Shown here piece after piece: positions 34,067 through 46,000 of a DNA stretch of 64,000 nt. The stretch spans positions 9,569,357 to 9,633,356 of the forward strand of contig CM058236.1 in NCBI GenBank assembly GCA_030180135.1. The letters run 5' to 3'. How positions within the stretch are numbered: the first letter of the stretch is position 1; every line of letters starts with the position of its first letter. The DNA is from Orychophragmus violaceus (taxonomy: Eukaryota > Streptophyta > Magnoliopsida > Brassicales > Brassicaceae). The position numbers and the translations under genes were made by a program. The notes below the pieces were generated by a model, which did no database searches, had not been told where the DNA came from, and saw only the letters and a program-made list of their open reading frames with translations.

Positions 34067-34613
34067 TCACCAGATCATGCAAAGAGTGCCCTTCGGCCAG
34101 TTGTTGAGCTCCATCGTCCACCATTTGTCCTTTGGTCCAAAGAGAGAGTGCCCATCGGCCAGCTCTTTGTCCCACCAGTCATACCGTATGTAAGACCAAC
34201 CTTGGATATTACATCGTATGAGCTCGCTAAAATGATGGAGGGTAAAGTCTAAACGAAGATTTCCACTCCGTAACAAAGAACGGAGAGTCACCAATTCTCA
34301 ACAATTCATGTTGCAAAATCCTCTTATGCAAAGAAGTCGAGGGAATATGGAAGAGGAACACATTATTTGTCAAGTTATGAATTGTAACTCGTTTATCCTT
34401 CCGCCACAAGAATTTTAAAATTCCCAAAAGCTTCCCATAATTAGGCGTGTTTCCGTAGAAAATACTTACTATAAAGTCAGAGTGAATTTTTGCGCCACGC
34501 TCGAATACCGCATCGGGAACCTTGACTCGAGGAATCCCATTAGGTTACACAGAGACTAGAATGGACGATTTTGGAAACTTAGACCCATTTTTGGTCTTTG
34601 AACCCCAAGTAAA
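34067..34613 (-). pseudogene. DUF4283-type ORF of element X1, distal part
   Basis: On the minus strand LLGILKFLWRKDKRVTIHNL then NVFLFHIPSTSLHKRIL resembles the DUF4283 domain found in ORF1-like proteins of plant retroelements. After a frame change a tail GWSYIRYDWWDKELADGHS...WPKGTLCMIW ends in a stop at 34067. Its upstream half is at 41668-42044 beyond copia F. At least one frameshift occurs, so it is a relic. The tail has no recognised family. Confidence 0.55.
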
Positions 34614-35261
34614 TGTTGGGAATGTCCTGAAATCTACCGTACTATCTCTAGAAAGTATGATAAGTGTCGAGATCAGACATAAGTCATAAATACTGGGTGA
34701 TCATGATGACTTGCTAGAGCCCGCTCATGATCTATAAGTTTAGGACTTATTACCAGTATTGTATGATCCCTAAGGGTCACACACCATAGCTAACGGGAAA
34801 GTTAACAAGGAATTAATACGGTAAGATGCAAGGCATTTACTGTATTTGAACAGAGAATTGGGCCAGACAAAATACAGGCTTTTGTCTGATTTGTGTCTTG
34901 GGCCCAAAATCCCAATAGGCCATTAGGATAATTCCTTGGGCCCATATAAGGGAAGAGAGGCGCAGACTAGGGCCATTCAAGACCACCCTCTGCGATTTTA
35001 CCAGTAGCCGTCCTCTCTCTCTCTGTTGTTCCAGCTTTGGTCTAGCAGCCTGATCCAGTAGCTTGTAAGCGTGTGGATACCTAGGAGGAGCCGGTAATCA
35101 TCAGCTCTTGCAGATCTCGATATTCCTTTGATCAATCCGCTGCAATCACAAGGTAATGATCCTGATCTGTTTATGATTCAACTGCAAATCACCTAGATCC
35201 TAGTTGATTATGTGCTAGGATGTAACCTGATAATTACACCATGAACACACATAATCCTTCA
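34614..35261 (+). repeat. 5' LTR of copia copy F
   Basis: TGTTGGGAATGTCC...CCTTCA. It differs from the 3' LTR at one position within the TATA-like CATATAAGG. Confidence 0.93.
34944..34950 (+). promoter_or_regulatory. TATA-like element in the copy F 5' LTR
   Basis: CATATAAGGGAAG in the LTR; the 3' LTR has CATAAAAGG. A plausible Pol II core, judged by sequence only. Confidence 0.4.
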
Positions 35262-35262
35262 G

Positions 35263-35274
35263 TGGTATCAGAGC
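35263..35274 (+). promoter_or_regulatory. Primer-binding site (tRNA-iMet), copy F
   Basis: TGGTATCAGAGC one base after the LTR. Confidence 0.94.
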
Positions 35275-36773
35275 GAGGTTGTTAGGTTTTTGCTTTTTGG
35301 ATCATACTAGGTTGTTTATTAGTTTGATGAATCGATTTTAATGAGTAAAATTGATTGAAACTTTGAAAACCTAGAAATAAGAAATCTTAATGATTAAAAG
35401 TCGACTTTGAATGGATCGTTATCAAAAACAATCGCACATGTTGGCTTGTTGTATAATTAAGAATCGCTTGTTGTATGTGATTGCATGAGTCGTGATGTTT
35501 GACTTTGCTTTGTTCCAATCATAAGTTGAAATGCGATTATGAATGAATCGAATTGGAATTGTCAAAAGCGATTGTTGACTTTGTGCAATCACAAGAATCG
35601 TGTTAGCTTTGCTAATGTGAACGTGATGTAACTTTGTATGAATCATAAGAATCGATTAATTGAATTGGAAAAAGGACAAAATCCTTTTGTCTTATGTGAA
35701 TGTCAATCGGATGTTGACCTTTTGAATCATAAGTGGACTTTGTTTGATGATCACATGATCGTATGATCACATAATCGAATTTTGAATTTGAAGATATTAT
35801 AAAGATCACGATTTGTTAAGGTTTGTTAAGATCTTGAATAATTATGGTTCAAGCGGTTAACCCAAATCGCGGTTTACTGGAAATTATTTAATACAATTGG
35901 TATTATTTAATTTCTGGTTAAACCGGATTTAAATTCAAAATTGAATTTTAACCTAAACCGAAGGCTGGTCTAAGTTTGATTTGGTTGGACCAAATAATTT
36001 AGAGCTGGTCTGGTTTAGTAAATAACCAGTTGGATTTAGTAGTTAATTTGGTCTTGGACCAGAATTAATGAACCGACTCGGTTATGTCAAATTATTGGGC
36101 CAATTGGAATTTTTTGGTCTTGGGCCAAGAATTGGGCCTATAATTTGTGACCCAACCGAAAACTTTAATAAAATATTAAATTAGAAATTTCTATTTTTAG
36201 TATATTTCTAAATTTAGAAAGTTTCTAAAATAAATAAGTTTCCCAAAATAGTAATCTTCTATTTTTGGAAAGAAAACCTAAAATCCTCAAAACCAATATC
36301 AAGCTTGGATGTCTTGCCCAATCTTGTCAACTACTTAACGCTTATTCAATTACAGATATGGCTTACAGTGTGAGGTGTCTGTTTTGGCGTAAGTAAAGTA
36401 GTATATAGTCACTAATTTCATTGGGAGTCCCAGACTTTAGTGATTATTTGGCTGTAAGAGATTGGTTTCCTTGATTGGGCCATCGGGAGTCCCGGGCCTT
36501 GAGACATCTGGTGTATTGGGGCTTGGGCCCAATTCACAACCGAGAGTTATATGGATATAACTAGCTGTGTGCATGCTTACCAAGTAAAGCTAATTCCGGG
36601 TGACGGCCAGTGGCCCACTTTGGTTTTAGTTGAACATGGGTCTCGGAATCATTGCATTCTTATGAGGTTAAACAAAGAAATTTTGAATGCAATGCGAGTT
36701 TTCTTATAAGTTATTAAGATTACTCTTTTATGAACTGAATAACTAAAACTCTATTTATCTCTAAATTTCAGTT
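35275..36773 (+). other. Copia copy F leader, AATCG-rich type
   Basis: Instead of the GATCG block of copies A-C, this leader has AT-rich sequence with many AATCG/CGATT motifs at about 35330-35830. It then rejoins the common leader, with CCGGTT stretches, the AGAAAGTTTC run (about 36175-36265) and GGGAGTCCC blocks. No gene. Confidence 0.65.
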
Positions 36774-37664
36774 ATGACTAGCACAAACAATCAAAACACT
36801 TTCTCGATCCGGTCTGTCCTTGAGATGGACAAACTGAACGGATCAAATTTCTTGACTTGGTCGCGGAACCTGAGGCTAGTCCTCAGGCAGGAGAGAAAGG
36901 ACTATGTCCTTGAAAGAGCTCTCCCCGAGAGGATCGGGTCCAATGCCTCTCATGCAGTATATGATGCTTGGAATAAGCATTATAATGATGCGGTAGATGT
37001 GCGTGGTCTGATATTGGATACCATGGACTCAGATTTGCTGAAGCAATATGAGAACATGGAGTCGCCAATAGAGATGATCAGCAGCCTGAAATTGAAATTT
37101 CAGGAGCAGGTAAGAGTGGAGAGATACCAGTTGGTTAAGTCTCTCACTAGCTGCAAGCTACCAAATGATCATCCAGTAAGTCCTCATGTCAGTAAAATGA
37201 TGGGTTACATTGATAACCTGAGGAAACTGGATTATCCAGTTAGCCAAGAATTGGCAACTGAGATCATTCTGCAGTCACTGCCGTCAAGCTATGATAAGTT
37301 CAGAAGGAACTATATCAAGAAAGGCTTAACGAAGACGCTGACTGAAATGCATGATATGCTCAAGACAGTTGAGCCAAACGTGAAGAGTACCCTGTATAAT
37401 CTCATAAAGGAGAAGGGTAGGTTTACTAAACCTAATGCTGACAAGGGTGAAGACAAAGTTGTCCAGATTTTGAATCATGGCAAGCGTGTGTCTTCTGAGC
37501 CCGAGTCAGATACCTCTTACGTTGGTAAGTGCTGCTACTGTAAAGAGACTGGGCATTGGAAGAGAGATTGCATTAAATTCATGGAAGATTATGAGGAGTT
37601 GAAGTTGATGTATGAGACTACTTCCTCAGGTATTCATGTTGTTACTTCAAGTTCTACCTTATAG
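36774..37664 (+). CDS. gag: Copia Gag protein, copy F (296 aa)
   Basis: Gag as in copy A with UBN2-type core and CCHC knuckle (C253, C256, H261, C266). It ends with UAG at 37662-37664, and the codons after it read VLDTGCG in the same frame, so suppression of the UAG would fuse Gag to the protease start. D82 replaces the usual A82. No frameshift or internal stop. Confidence 0.88.
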   Translation: MTSTNNQNTFSIRSVLEMDKLNGSNFLTWSRNLRLVLRQERKDYVLERALPERIGSNASHAVYDAWNKHYNDAVDVRGLILDTMDSDLLKQYENMESPIEMISSLKLKFQEQVRVERYQLVKSLTSCKLPNDHPVSPHVSKMMGYIDNLRKLDYPVSQELATEIILQSLPSSYDKFRRNYIKKGLTKTLTEMHDMLKTVEPNVKSTLYNLIKEKGRFTKPNADKGEDKVVQILNHGKRVSSEPESDTSYVGKCCYCKETGHWKRDCIKFMEDYEELKLMYETTSSGIHVVTSSSTL

Positions 37665-40200
37665 GTATTGGATACTGGTTGTGGCACTGATATTTGTGAT
37701 AATATGCAGAGCCTAAGAAACAGTAGAACGTTGAAGGAAGGGCAAGTGGAACTGCGTGTCTGGAAGGAGCTATGGATGCTGCCTCAGCCGTAGGGTTTTC
37801 ACTTGTAGATGCCTTTGAGGCTTGGTTTTGTATTAAGTAATTGCTACAATGTACCTGCTTTAAGCAGAATTGTCTTTCATTTTCTTGTAAGAATTTGAAT
37901 GTTTTTCATTTTGATAAAAGACAAGTTTTGTTCTTTTGATCTTAATGAAATATTAATTGTAGCACCCTATTCAAGGAATGGGTTTTATATCTTAAACCAA
38001 AGAGTGCCTAAATGTAACATAAATACCGAATTGGTTTAAATCTGATGAATTAAACCTGATTTTTCTTGGCATAAATGTTTTGGTCACATAGAGTAAGTCG
38101 GATTCAGAAACCCCATAGTTATGGACTTTTGGGCTCATTTGATCGGATATCTTATGAGACTTGAATTCTGCTTACTGGACCAAAAGACAAAGGTCCCATC
38201 TTTGCCGAGCTAGAGAAAGGCCCAAAGGCTTATTGGACCTTGAACATACTCATGTATGTGGCCCGATGAGCAGTAATGCCAGAGAAAATTTCCTGTACTT
38301 CATTATATTTACTGATTACTTCAGTGAGTATGACTGTGTTCATTTGATGAGACACGAGTCGGAATTCTTTGAAATGGTCGAAAGAGTTCCAGAATGAGGT
38401 ATAGAATCTGAGTGACAGAAGTATTGAGACTCTGAATTAGATCACGAGTGAGAATACTTAAGTCATTGATGGTGTGATCATCTGAATGAGTGTTAAGTCG
38501 TTTCACAGCTCATTTCTCCTGAAAACCTGGAGGTGTTTCTGTGAGAAAGAATCAGATCTTATTAGAAATGATTAAAGATGAGTCACACGAATCTTCCATG
38601 ATATTCTTTAAGAATAACGCTCTAGAAATATCTAAGTTTACGCTGAAATAGTTCCACCAATATCAGTTGAAAGACACCACATAAATGTGGACTGGAAATG
38701 ATCCAAATTCGTCTTTACTGAGTATTTGTAGTTGAGCTACTTCGCTGGTTGTCCTAGGGAAACCAAGGCTTGTTACTTTTTACGTCCATTCCGAAAACGA
38801 AGTTAGGTTGTTCGGAATTCTGTTTTCTAAAAGGAAAGTTGCTTTCCAAGAAGAACAGTGGGAGTAAAAGTATAACTCGAAGAAATTCGAGAAATACAGG
38901 AGGCTGCTCAACCTGTTGAGGGAGAGCAGCGGATGGATTTACAGATTTCTGTAGAATCTACACCTGTAGAGCCTGAAGTTCGCAGATCTGAATGAATCCG
39001 TCACTAATCTGAGAGTGATTTCTCGTGATTAGTTGCCATGATCTGATGATCATTGAAAGTGACGAACCTGCGAAATTCACAGAAGCGAAAGTGAGCCCGG
39101 ACTCCGAAAAAAAAAAAAAAAAAAAAAATTACACTGTGTGTAAGTTAGCTTCATCGATCCATTCATGGATGGAAGCAAACATATCGGAGTTGGAATCTTC
39201 GTTCTGTTGAAGTAGTCAAGGTTTTGACTTGAACAGGAACGAAGTGGAACTGTGCGTTTACTAATAGATAAGTGGGAGCGATGTCGCATTTCTCATAGTG
39301 TATGTCGATGACATACTGATTCTCGGAAATAACGTTCCAATGCTGCAGTCGGTAAAGGACTGGCTTGGGAGTTGGTTTTATGATTGATATGGGTAAAGCC
39401 ACGTAAGTTCTTGGACTTTGGATCTAAAGATAGAGATCCAAAAGAGCTGATAGGACAAAGTTAGGATTCTTATATTGACAAAGTCCTACACGTTTTCAGC
39501 ATTCCAAGAAGGGTTTTATGCCAATGTCACATGGCATTACGTTAAGCAAGAAACAGTGTCCTACGATAACTGCTGAGCTTGAATGCATGGATGAGATTCC
39601 ATATGCGTCTGCAATTGGATCTATCATGTATGCCATGACACGTACTTGTTTTGATGTTGCTTTAAAGTTAAGCAAGACAAGTAAAGACCAGTCAAATCCA
39701 GCAAAGAATCACTGGATAGACGTAATGAATATCCTCAAGTATTTGGAAAATACTTAGGATAAGTTCTTGATTTACGGAGAAAGTGAGGTGCTACAAGTCG
39801 ATAGAGTCTGAAAGGCAAGTTTCCAACAGACAAAGATGATTTCCGGTCACAGTCCGGTTATATCTTGTGTCTGTCTGGCGGTGCAAGGCACTGTTGCTGA
39901 CTCCATGACTTAAGCTGAACATTTCGCAGCTTGGGTAGCGGCGAAAGAGGTTGTTTGGATAGAAAAGTTCATCACTGAACTTGATGTGGCTAACTGCACA
40001 TCTGAGATCCAAACACATTGAGGGTAGGTATAACCTATTCCGTGAGATAAATGACAGAGGTGTTAAGTAGATCAGCAAGTTTCAACGAATAAGAACGTTG
40101 CTAATCTATTAACGAAGCCACTCCTTAGGCCTAAGCACGAGTCGCGGACTGTAGCTGTAGGATAAGTGAAATTAAGATGTAGTCTTAATTTCAGTGGGAG
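37665..40200 (+). pseudogene. Copia pol remnants, copy F
   Basis: The best-preserved integrase piece of the family (ENFLYFIIFTDYFSEYDCVHLMRHESEFFEMV, 38281-38380 region) precedes the shared TAG at 38402-38404. RT is reduced to its end with YVDD at 39301-39312. RNase H remnants follow. It carries a unique hairpin insertion (38788-38818) and a 22-base A-run (39107-39128). Confidence 0.9.
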
Positions 40201-41008
40201 TTTGTAAAGGGCTTTATTTAGTTGTTTTGAAAGGTTCATGTAAACATAATGTTTTATGTTTATGAAATCTATGATTTCTGGATTATTTTAACTGTGATAT
40301 AAATAATCGTTCCAAAATGATTCATGTCATTATATATGGGCCATCGAAGTACATGAGTAGACTTGATCCTGAAACCCCATATTTAACGAAATGACATAAA
40401 TCATAATGTCCATAGTCGAAGGTTGTTGAAATTGGAACACCAACAACCACTTGAGACTAGATTGTGTTGAGACTTATGACCAAGTTTCGAGGGGTCATAG
40501 ATGCGCGGCATCAAAGTCGACACATAGGTATATGTAGGGGAGCATATGACCGGACATGGCCCGCTGATGAGAACTCTACAAGATATTAATATCTGTGTCA
40601 TAAGAGGTTCTCATATACGACTATAGAGTATAGTCCTTAGACCTGAGTTCGCATGCATGTGGCTGCACATGGAGTGATGCGCTTTGATCATTGTCTAACG
40701 CTGTTTCGTAACTGGGAGCTATAAGGACCTTGGTTGGGTGTATTATAAAGTGTGTAGTTCATAGTGATGGAACAAGATGGGATTTGTCCCTGCCGTTTAA
40801 CGGAGGTAATATCTCTAGGCCAATCGGAGACTTGATAGCTGGTAAGAGAGTGGCCACTCCCAAACGGACTTGCCCAAGTCGTTTGCATTGTCAGTATCAA
40901 ATCTGGTCCGATGAACATGGTCTGGCTATATAAGGATGACACGCATCTTGCCTTATGCCAGATCGAGATATTGAGACAAAAGGATTAGGGAATGTAGGAT
41001 TCCAGTAC
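40201..41008 (+). other. Copia copy F 3' non-coding region
   Basis: Counterpart of 10326-11163. The 17-base hairpin is at 40619-40635, and the polypurine tract at 41009-41019 abuts the LTR. Diverged from B and C more than the flanking pol but still alignable. Confidence 0.6.
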
Positions 41009-41019
41009 AAGTGGGAGAT

Positions 41020-41667
41020 TGTTGGGAATGTCCTGAAATCTACCGTACTATCTCTAGAAAGTATGATAAGTGTCGAGATCAGACATAAGTCATAAATACT
41101 GGGTGATCATGATGACTTGCTAGAGCCCGCTCATGATCTATAAGTTTAGGACTTATTACCAGTATTGTATGATCCCTAAGGGTCACACACCATAGCTAAC
41201 GGGAAAGTTAACAAGGAATTAATACGGTAAGATGCAAGGCATTTACTGTATTTGAACAGAGAATTGGGCCAGACAAAATACAGGCTTTTGTCTGATTTGT
41301 GTCTTGGGCCCAAAATCCCAATAGGCCATTAGGATAATTCCTTGGGCCCATAAAAGGGAAGAGAGGCGCAGACTAGGGCCATTCAAGACCACCCTCTGCG
41401 ATTTTACCAGTAGCCGTCCTCTCTCTCTCTGTTGTTCCAGCTTTGGTCTAGCAGCCTGATCCAGTAGCTTGTAAGCGTGTGGATACCTAGGAGGAGCCGG
41501 TAATCATCAGCTCTTGCAGATCTCGATATTCCTTTGATCAATCCGCTGCAATCACAAGGTAATGATCCTGATCTGTTTATGATTCAACTGCAAATCACCT
41601 AGATCCTAGTTGATTATGTGCTAGGATGTAACCTGATAATTACACCATGAACACACATAATCCTTCA
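41020..41667 (+). repeat. 3' LTR of copia copy F
   Basis: Pairs with 34614-35261; followed by GTAAA. Confidence 0.93.
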
Positions 41668-42044
41668 GTAAACGATTGCTTGCCGGATGAGCAGACGCAG
41701 ACGAGTCACCATAATTTATTTGGTAACATAAACTTTCTCGAAGTCGCAGAAGATCTAGGAGCAGAGGCATTAGCTTTCGTAGAAACTGGAATTGACGACG
41801 ACTACAGAGACGGAGGAGTAGGGAGAAGGGGGACGAACGCCTCCACTAAATTCTTAAACTCAGAGGAAGATCCAGTTTGAACCGCATCTACCATTTTAGA
41901 ATCAATAGGAGACAACAACATTGTAGGAGAAAAAACCAGGGACAAGAAGGGGATAGGGGTGGAAGAAAGAAAGAGGAGGTCTGGTGGAGCGGAGGGACGG
42001 GTGGCGGCACCGGAGAGCCGATGGCGAAGAGGGGAAAAAGTCAA
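41668..42044 (-). pseudogene. DUF4283-type ORF of element X1, N-terminal part
   Basis: On the minus strand the frame gives DSKMVDAVQTGSSSEFKNLV and then a proline/serine-rich region. It is the counterpart of 58918-58655 in X2. A pyrimidine-rich, GC-richer stretch upstream (42045-42110) looks like a 5' untranslated leader. Broken by copia F and by frame changes. Confidence 0.55.
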
Positions 42045-43054
42045 CGGAGGGGTTAGAGATTTTGACTATCGCTTTTTGAGAGGAAAAAGCTCAGGTCCAT
42101 GTGCTAAATTAATATACATGTAACCCTCAGTGCTCTTACACCACTAATCCATCTTGTTTTATGGTCTACGACAGATGTAATAAGCGATGAGCATGGAGTA
42201 GGTATTTATCTTTTAGGGACGAGAATCAATTATTAGGGTCTTCGGGTATGTCTCTCGACCAATATCCAAGGGAGAAAGGCAGTAAAGCCTATAAGGGGAA
42301 AAATAAGATATTTCCCTTCCAAAGATTCTTTGATACGTAACTCAAATTGTACAGTGTTTTGAAAAGTGAATGAGAGTTCTAGTGAGGAGTTTTATCCCTA
42401 GATCAAAGCTCTTACATGTTGATGGGTGTTTAGTTACCGTGAAAATACTATTAAACGATGAGAAGAGCAGGTTGGAAATCTCTCCTCTTCGCAGATGTAT
42501 TTTCTAGTTTCCGTCATGTTTCGCGAGATATCCTAATTATTAAAGTTTCTACCATTTTCGGGATTTTGGGAATGTCGCATTCGATCCATTGTAAAACTCT
42601 TTTGTTTTAACTCTATGGAATTTCATGTAATCTTGTTGCATACCATATTCATCATGTTGGGTTAGTTGACATTTCTTTATGGATTTGTTAACTTCTAAGT
42701 TGTGCATGTCTATCTATTTATCATCCTAGATTCATCGGTGTAAAATTGGTTTCAATAATAATATAAATATAGAGCTATAAATTTATAATATTACTAGAAC
42801 TTTATATATGTGTTTTAAAATTTATTATTTTGTTATTTTGTTCAATTTTATTAGTTTTTTCATTAATCTAATTTGAAATCAACAGTATAATTAGCTTATC
42901 ATATTATTAATTTATGGACTGTTTTATTATCAAAAATGTAAGGGTTTTATTTTTGGGTAATAAGGTTAAAGATTTTTTTTGTTAACTAAGAAAAGTTTGG
43001 GAAGTGTAGTAGGATTAGAACAAGACAAATCTCTCTACGTAACCACTAGCTCAC
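42045..43054 (-). other. Element X1, 5' flank
   Basis: Non-coding; homologous to 59080-60070 of X2 with small differences. No gene seen. It ends at ACTAGCTCAC (43045-43054), the LINE target. Confidence 0.6.
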
Positions 43055-43094
43055 CTTTTTTTTTTTTTTTTGACAACAATGATAATATAAAAAC

Positions 43095-46000
43095 CTATCT
43101 TTCTAATTCCTTGATGGAGGATGGAGGTTCCGGTCCAACATGAAAGCTCCAAGACTGTCTGAGACGTGCATTTTTTACTAGTCCATCCGCCGTCATATTT
43201 TTTGCTCTGGGTATGTGCTTGATTTGGAAAATTGGAAAGAATCCCTTCCTTTGATCAAATTCTTCGATGTGTCCTTTGAAGGCAGGCCATTCATTTGGTT
43301 CCGACACAATCTTAACCAGGTCTGAACAGTCCGTTGCAAATATGGTATGAGGGTGCTGTAAGATCTTCATCCATTCCATAGCCCATATTAGTGCTTCGAA
43401 TTCCGCATGAAGTGGTGTCCGACATTGTCTGACATTTCTTGCTCCCATCATAATATTGTCTCTACCTTCATAACAACTATACCATCCTTGTCATGTGGAT
43501 ATTGCCCCTTCTTTCCACGAAGCATCCATGAAACACCAATGCCCGAGAATACCAATTCATTGCCCATTGACCTTACTCCTGTAGACCCTGTTATTGATTC
43601 CTTAATTGTACCAATATGAGCTTCTTCCCATAGATTCGATTCTACTTCTGCCATTCTGACTGTATCCACTGGGCTCCTGTCAATCTGAGTGTAGACCATA
43701 TCATTTCTGCTTTTCCAAATATACCATAAAATCCATGGATAACTTTCTTTATGCTGATCGTTTGGTATCCTCCAGAAAATATAATCCATATTTGTGAATA
43801 TCAAGTCCGATGGGAATGTCATCGGGGTTGTTGGTATCTGGGATAGTGCCCAAACTTGTCTGGCCGGTGGACATTGAAACAGGACATGATTAATTGTCTC
43901 TTCCATTCCACAACGAACACATCTCGTATCACACTTAATACCTCTTGTGTTGAGATTTCTTGTTACCGATAGGCAGCCTGAAAGTGCTTGCCATATAAAG
44001 TGTCGTAATTTGGGAGGACATTTTATCTTCCATGAAAAAGCATGCAATGTTTTAATATCTGGTCCCCACACCGGCGTACGATCACCGAAATCTGGTATAT
44101 CTCTCTTCGTATTATAGCCTGACTTAACCGTGTATTTTCCAGATTTTGTGTAATGTCATCCCAGCGCATCTTGTCGATTAAAGCGACTAAATGGGATGCT
44201 TTCAATCAACATTGCGTCCTCAGTATCAACCAACCGCTCGATGACCTCTTTATTCCAAATCCGTTTTTGATGATCAATTAATTGATCTACCGTGAGTAAC
44301 ACACATGAAGTGTTTGGTTTTTGTTTTGCTGGTCTCGGGCGATGGGCTGGTATCCAAGGATCATTCCATATCGAAATGGATGCTCCCGTTCCTACCCTTT
44401 TGATTAGTCCTTTTTAACCAGAGATCGAGCTGAAGTAATACTATTCCCTCCAAACGATGGTGAGTATGATCTTATCGGATCTAAAGGGTCTGTATTCCAA
44501 AAATATCTACCTTTGAAAACCTTTGAAAAAAGAGCTTCTGGCTTTGTCATGAGTCTCCATAAATGCTTTGCCAAAAATGATGTATATGTGTCACTGAATG
44601 CCCGAAATCCAATGCCACCTTCTTTCTTATCCTTACATAGCTTATCCCACGCCAACCAATGCATTCCTGAAGTTGTGCCTCCTGAACTCCACCAGAAACG
44701 TGAAACCACGCTAGTTAATTTTGATGTCACTGAATTTGGTAACCTGAAACATGACATCACATGATTCGGCATGGCCGTTGCGACTGCTTTGATCATAACT
44801 TCCTTACCTCCTCTTGATAATAACTTAGTTGTCCACCCATTTACTCTTCCAGATAATCTATCATGTAAATATCCAAAAATCTGTGTTTTTGATCCACTCA
44901 AACACTCCGGGATTCCTAGATACATCCCCATGCCCCCCACTGTGCTGATTCCCAGAATCGTTTTCATCTCCTCTTTAATGGTTTCTTCTACTTTATGGCC
45001 GAACTGAATGGATGATTTTGTGAAATTTATTTGTTGGCCTGAAACCTTCTCATAATTTTGAAGAATCCTTAAAATCGTCTCACATTCCTCTTTCGTCGCC
45101 TTACAAAAGAATAGGCTATCATCAGCAAACAAAAGGTGTGAAATCGCTGGGCATTTCCTGGCCACCTTTAGCCCTGTTAGCTGTTTTTCCCGTTCCGCCC
45201 TCTTAATATTTGATATTAATACTTCCGTGCACAAAATAAACAAATATGGTGATAAAGGATCACCCTGTCTGAGTCCCCTCTTTGGGGTTATGGAATCATG
45301 TGCTTGTCCATTAATAAGAACCTTATATTTAACCGTGGAAATACATTTCATTATCCTATCCACCCAAGTTGTCGCAAAACCCATCTTTCCTAGAAGGATC
45401 TCAATAAACGGCAATTCAATCCGATCATACGCTTTACTCATGTCCGTTTTTATTGCCATAAATTTTCCTTGACATGATTTATTTGTCCTTAAGCCATGAA
45501 ACATCTCCTGCGCAATGAGAATGTTATCCGAGATCAATCTTCCTGCCACAAATGCGAATTGCGTCTCCGAAATCAAACTTGGCAAAAATCCCTTCAACTG
45601 TTGGCAAAGTACCTTGGAAATGATCTTGTATCCCACATTACATAGACTTATTGGTCTCAGCTCCGTCATTCTCGTTGGCCTTTCTGTTTTGGGTATCAAA
45701 CAAATGTTTGTAGTGTTTATCCTTGGGTCCAGAATCCCTTCTTGTATGAACATATTAACCCATTGTGTAATTTCTTTCCTCACAATTGGCCACGATTGTT
45801 GGAAGAACAAAGCTGTCATCTCATCCGGCCCCGGTGCTTTCTCTGGATGCATCATAAACAATGCTCTCCTTACTTCCTCCTCCGTAGCCATAAACATTAG
45901 TTTCTCATTCATAGTCGAATTGATTGATATCGGGATCTCCTGTAAAAACTCCTCAAAGTCCTCCGGATTTGTAGAAGTAAATAGTTCCTCAAAATAATCG

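Larger units (their letters stand above)
32331..34207. repeat. Large inverted repeat in element X1
   Basis: The left arm (about 32331-33172) is the reverse complement of 33346-34207. It covers part of the DUF4283-type unit, its 3' flank, the junction block and the telomere-like array. A partial extra copy (33175-33345, repeating 32547-32700 in the same direction) separates the arms. Arms are about 0.85 kb and diverged. Confidence 0.82.
34614..41667 (+). mobile_element. Copia copy F, complete, non-autonomous (7054 bp)
   Basis: LTRs 34614-35261 and 41020-41667 (648 bp each, one visible difference), target duplication GTAAA (34609-34613, 41668-41672), iMet primer site, gag and decayed pol. It sits inside element X1. 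The paralogous site in X2 (near 58675) lacks it. Confidence 0.95.

Noticed and set aside
45515..45997. 160-residue frame on the + strand
   Set aside because: Antisense shadow of the LINE reverse transcriptase.
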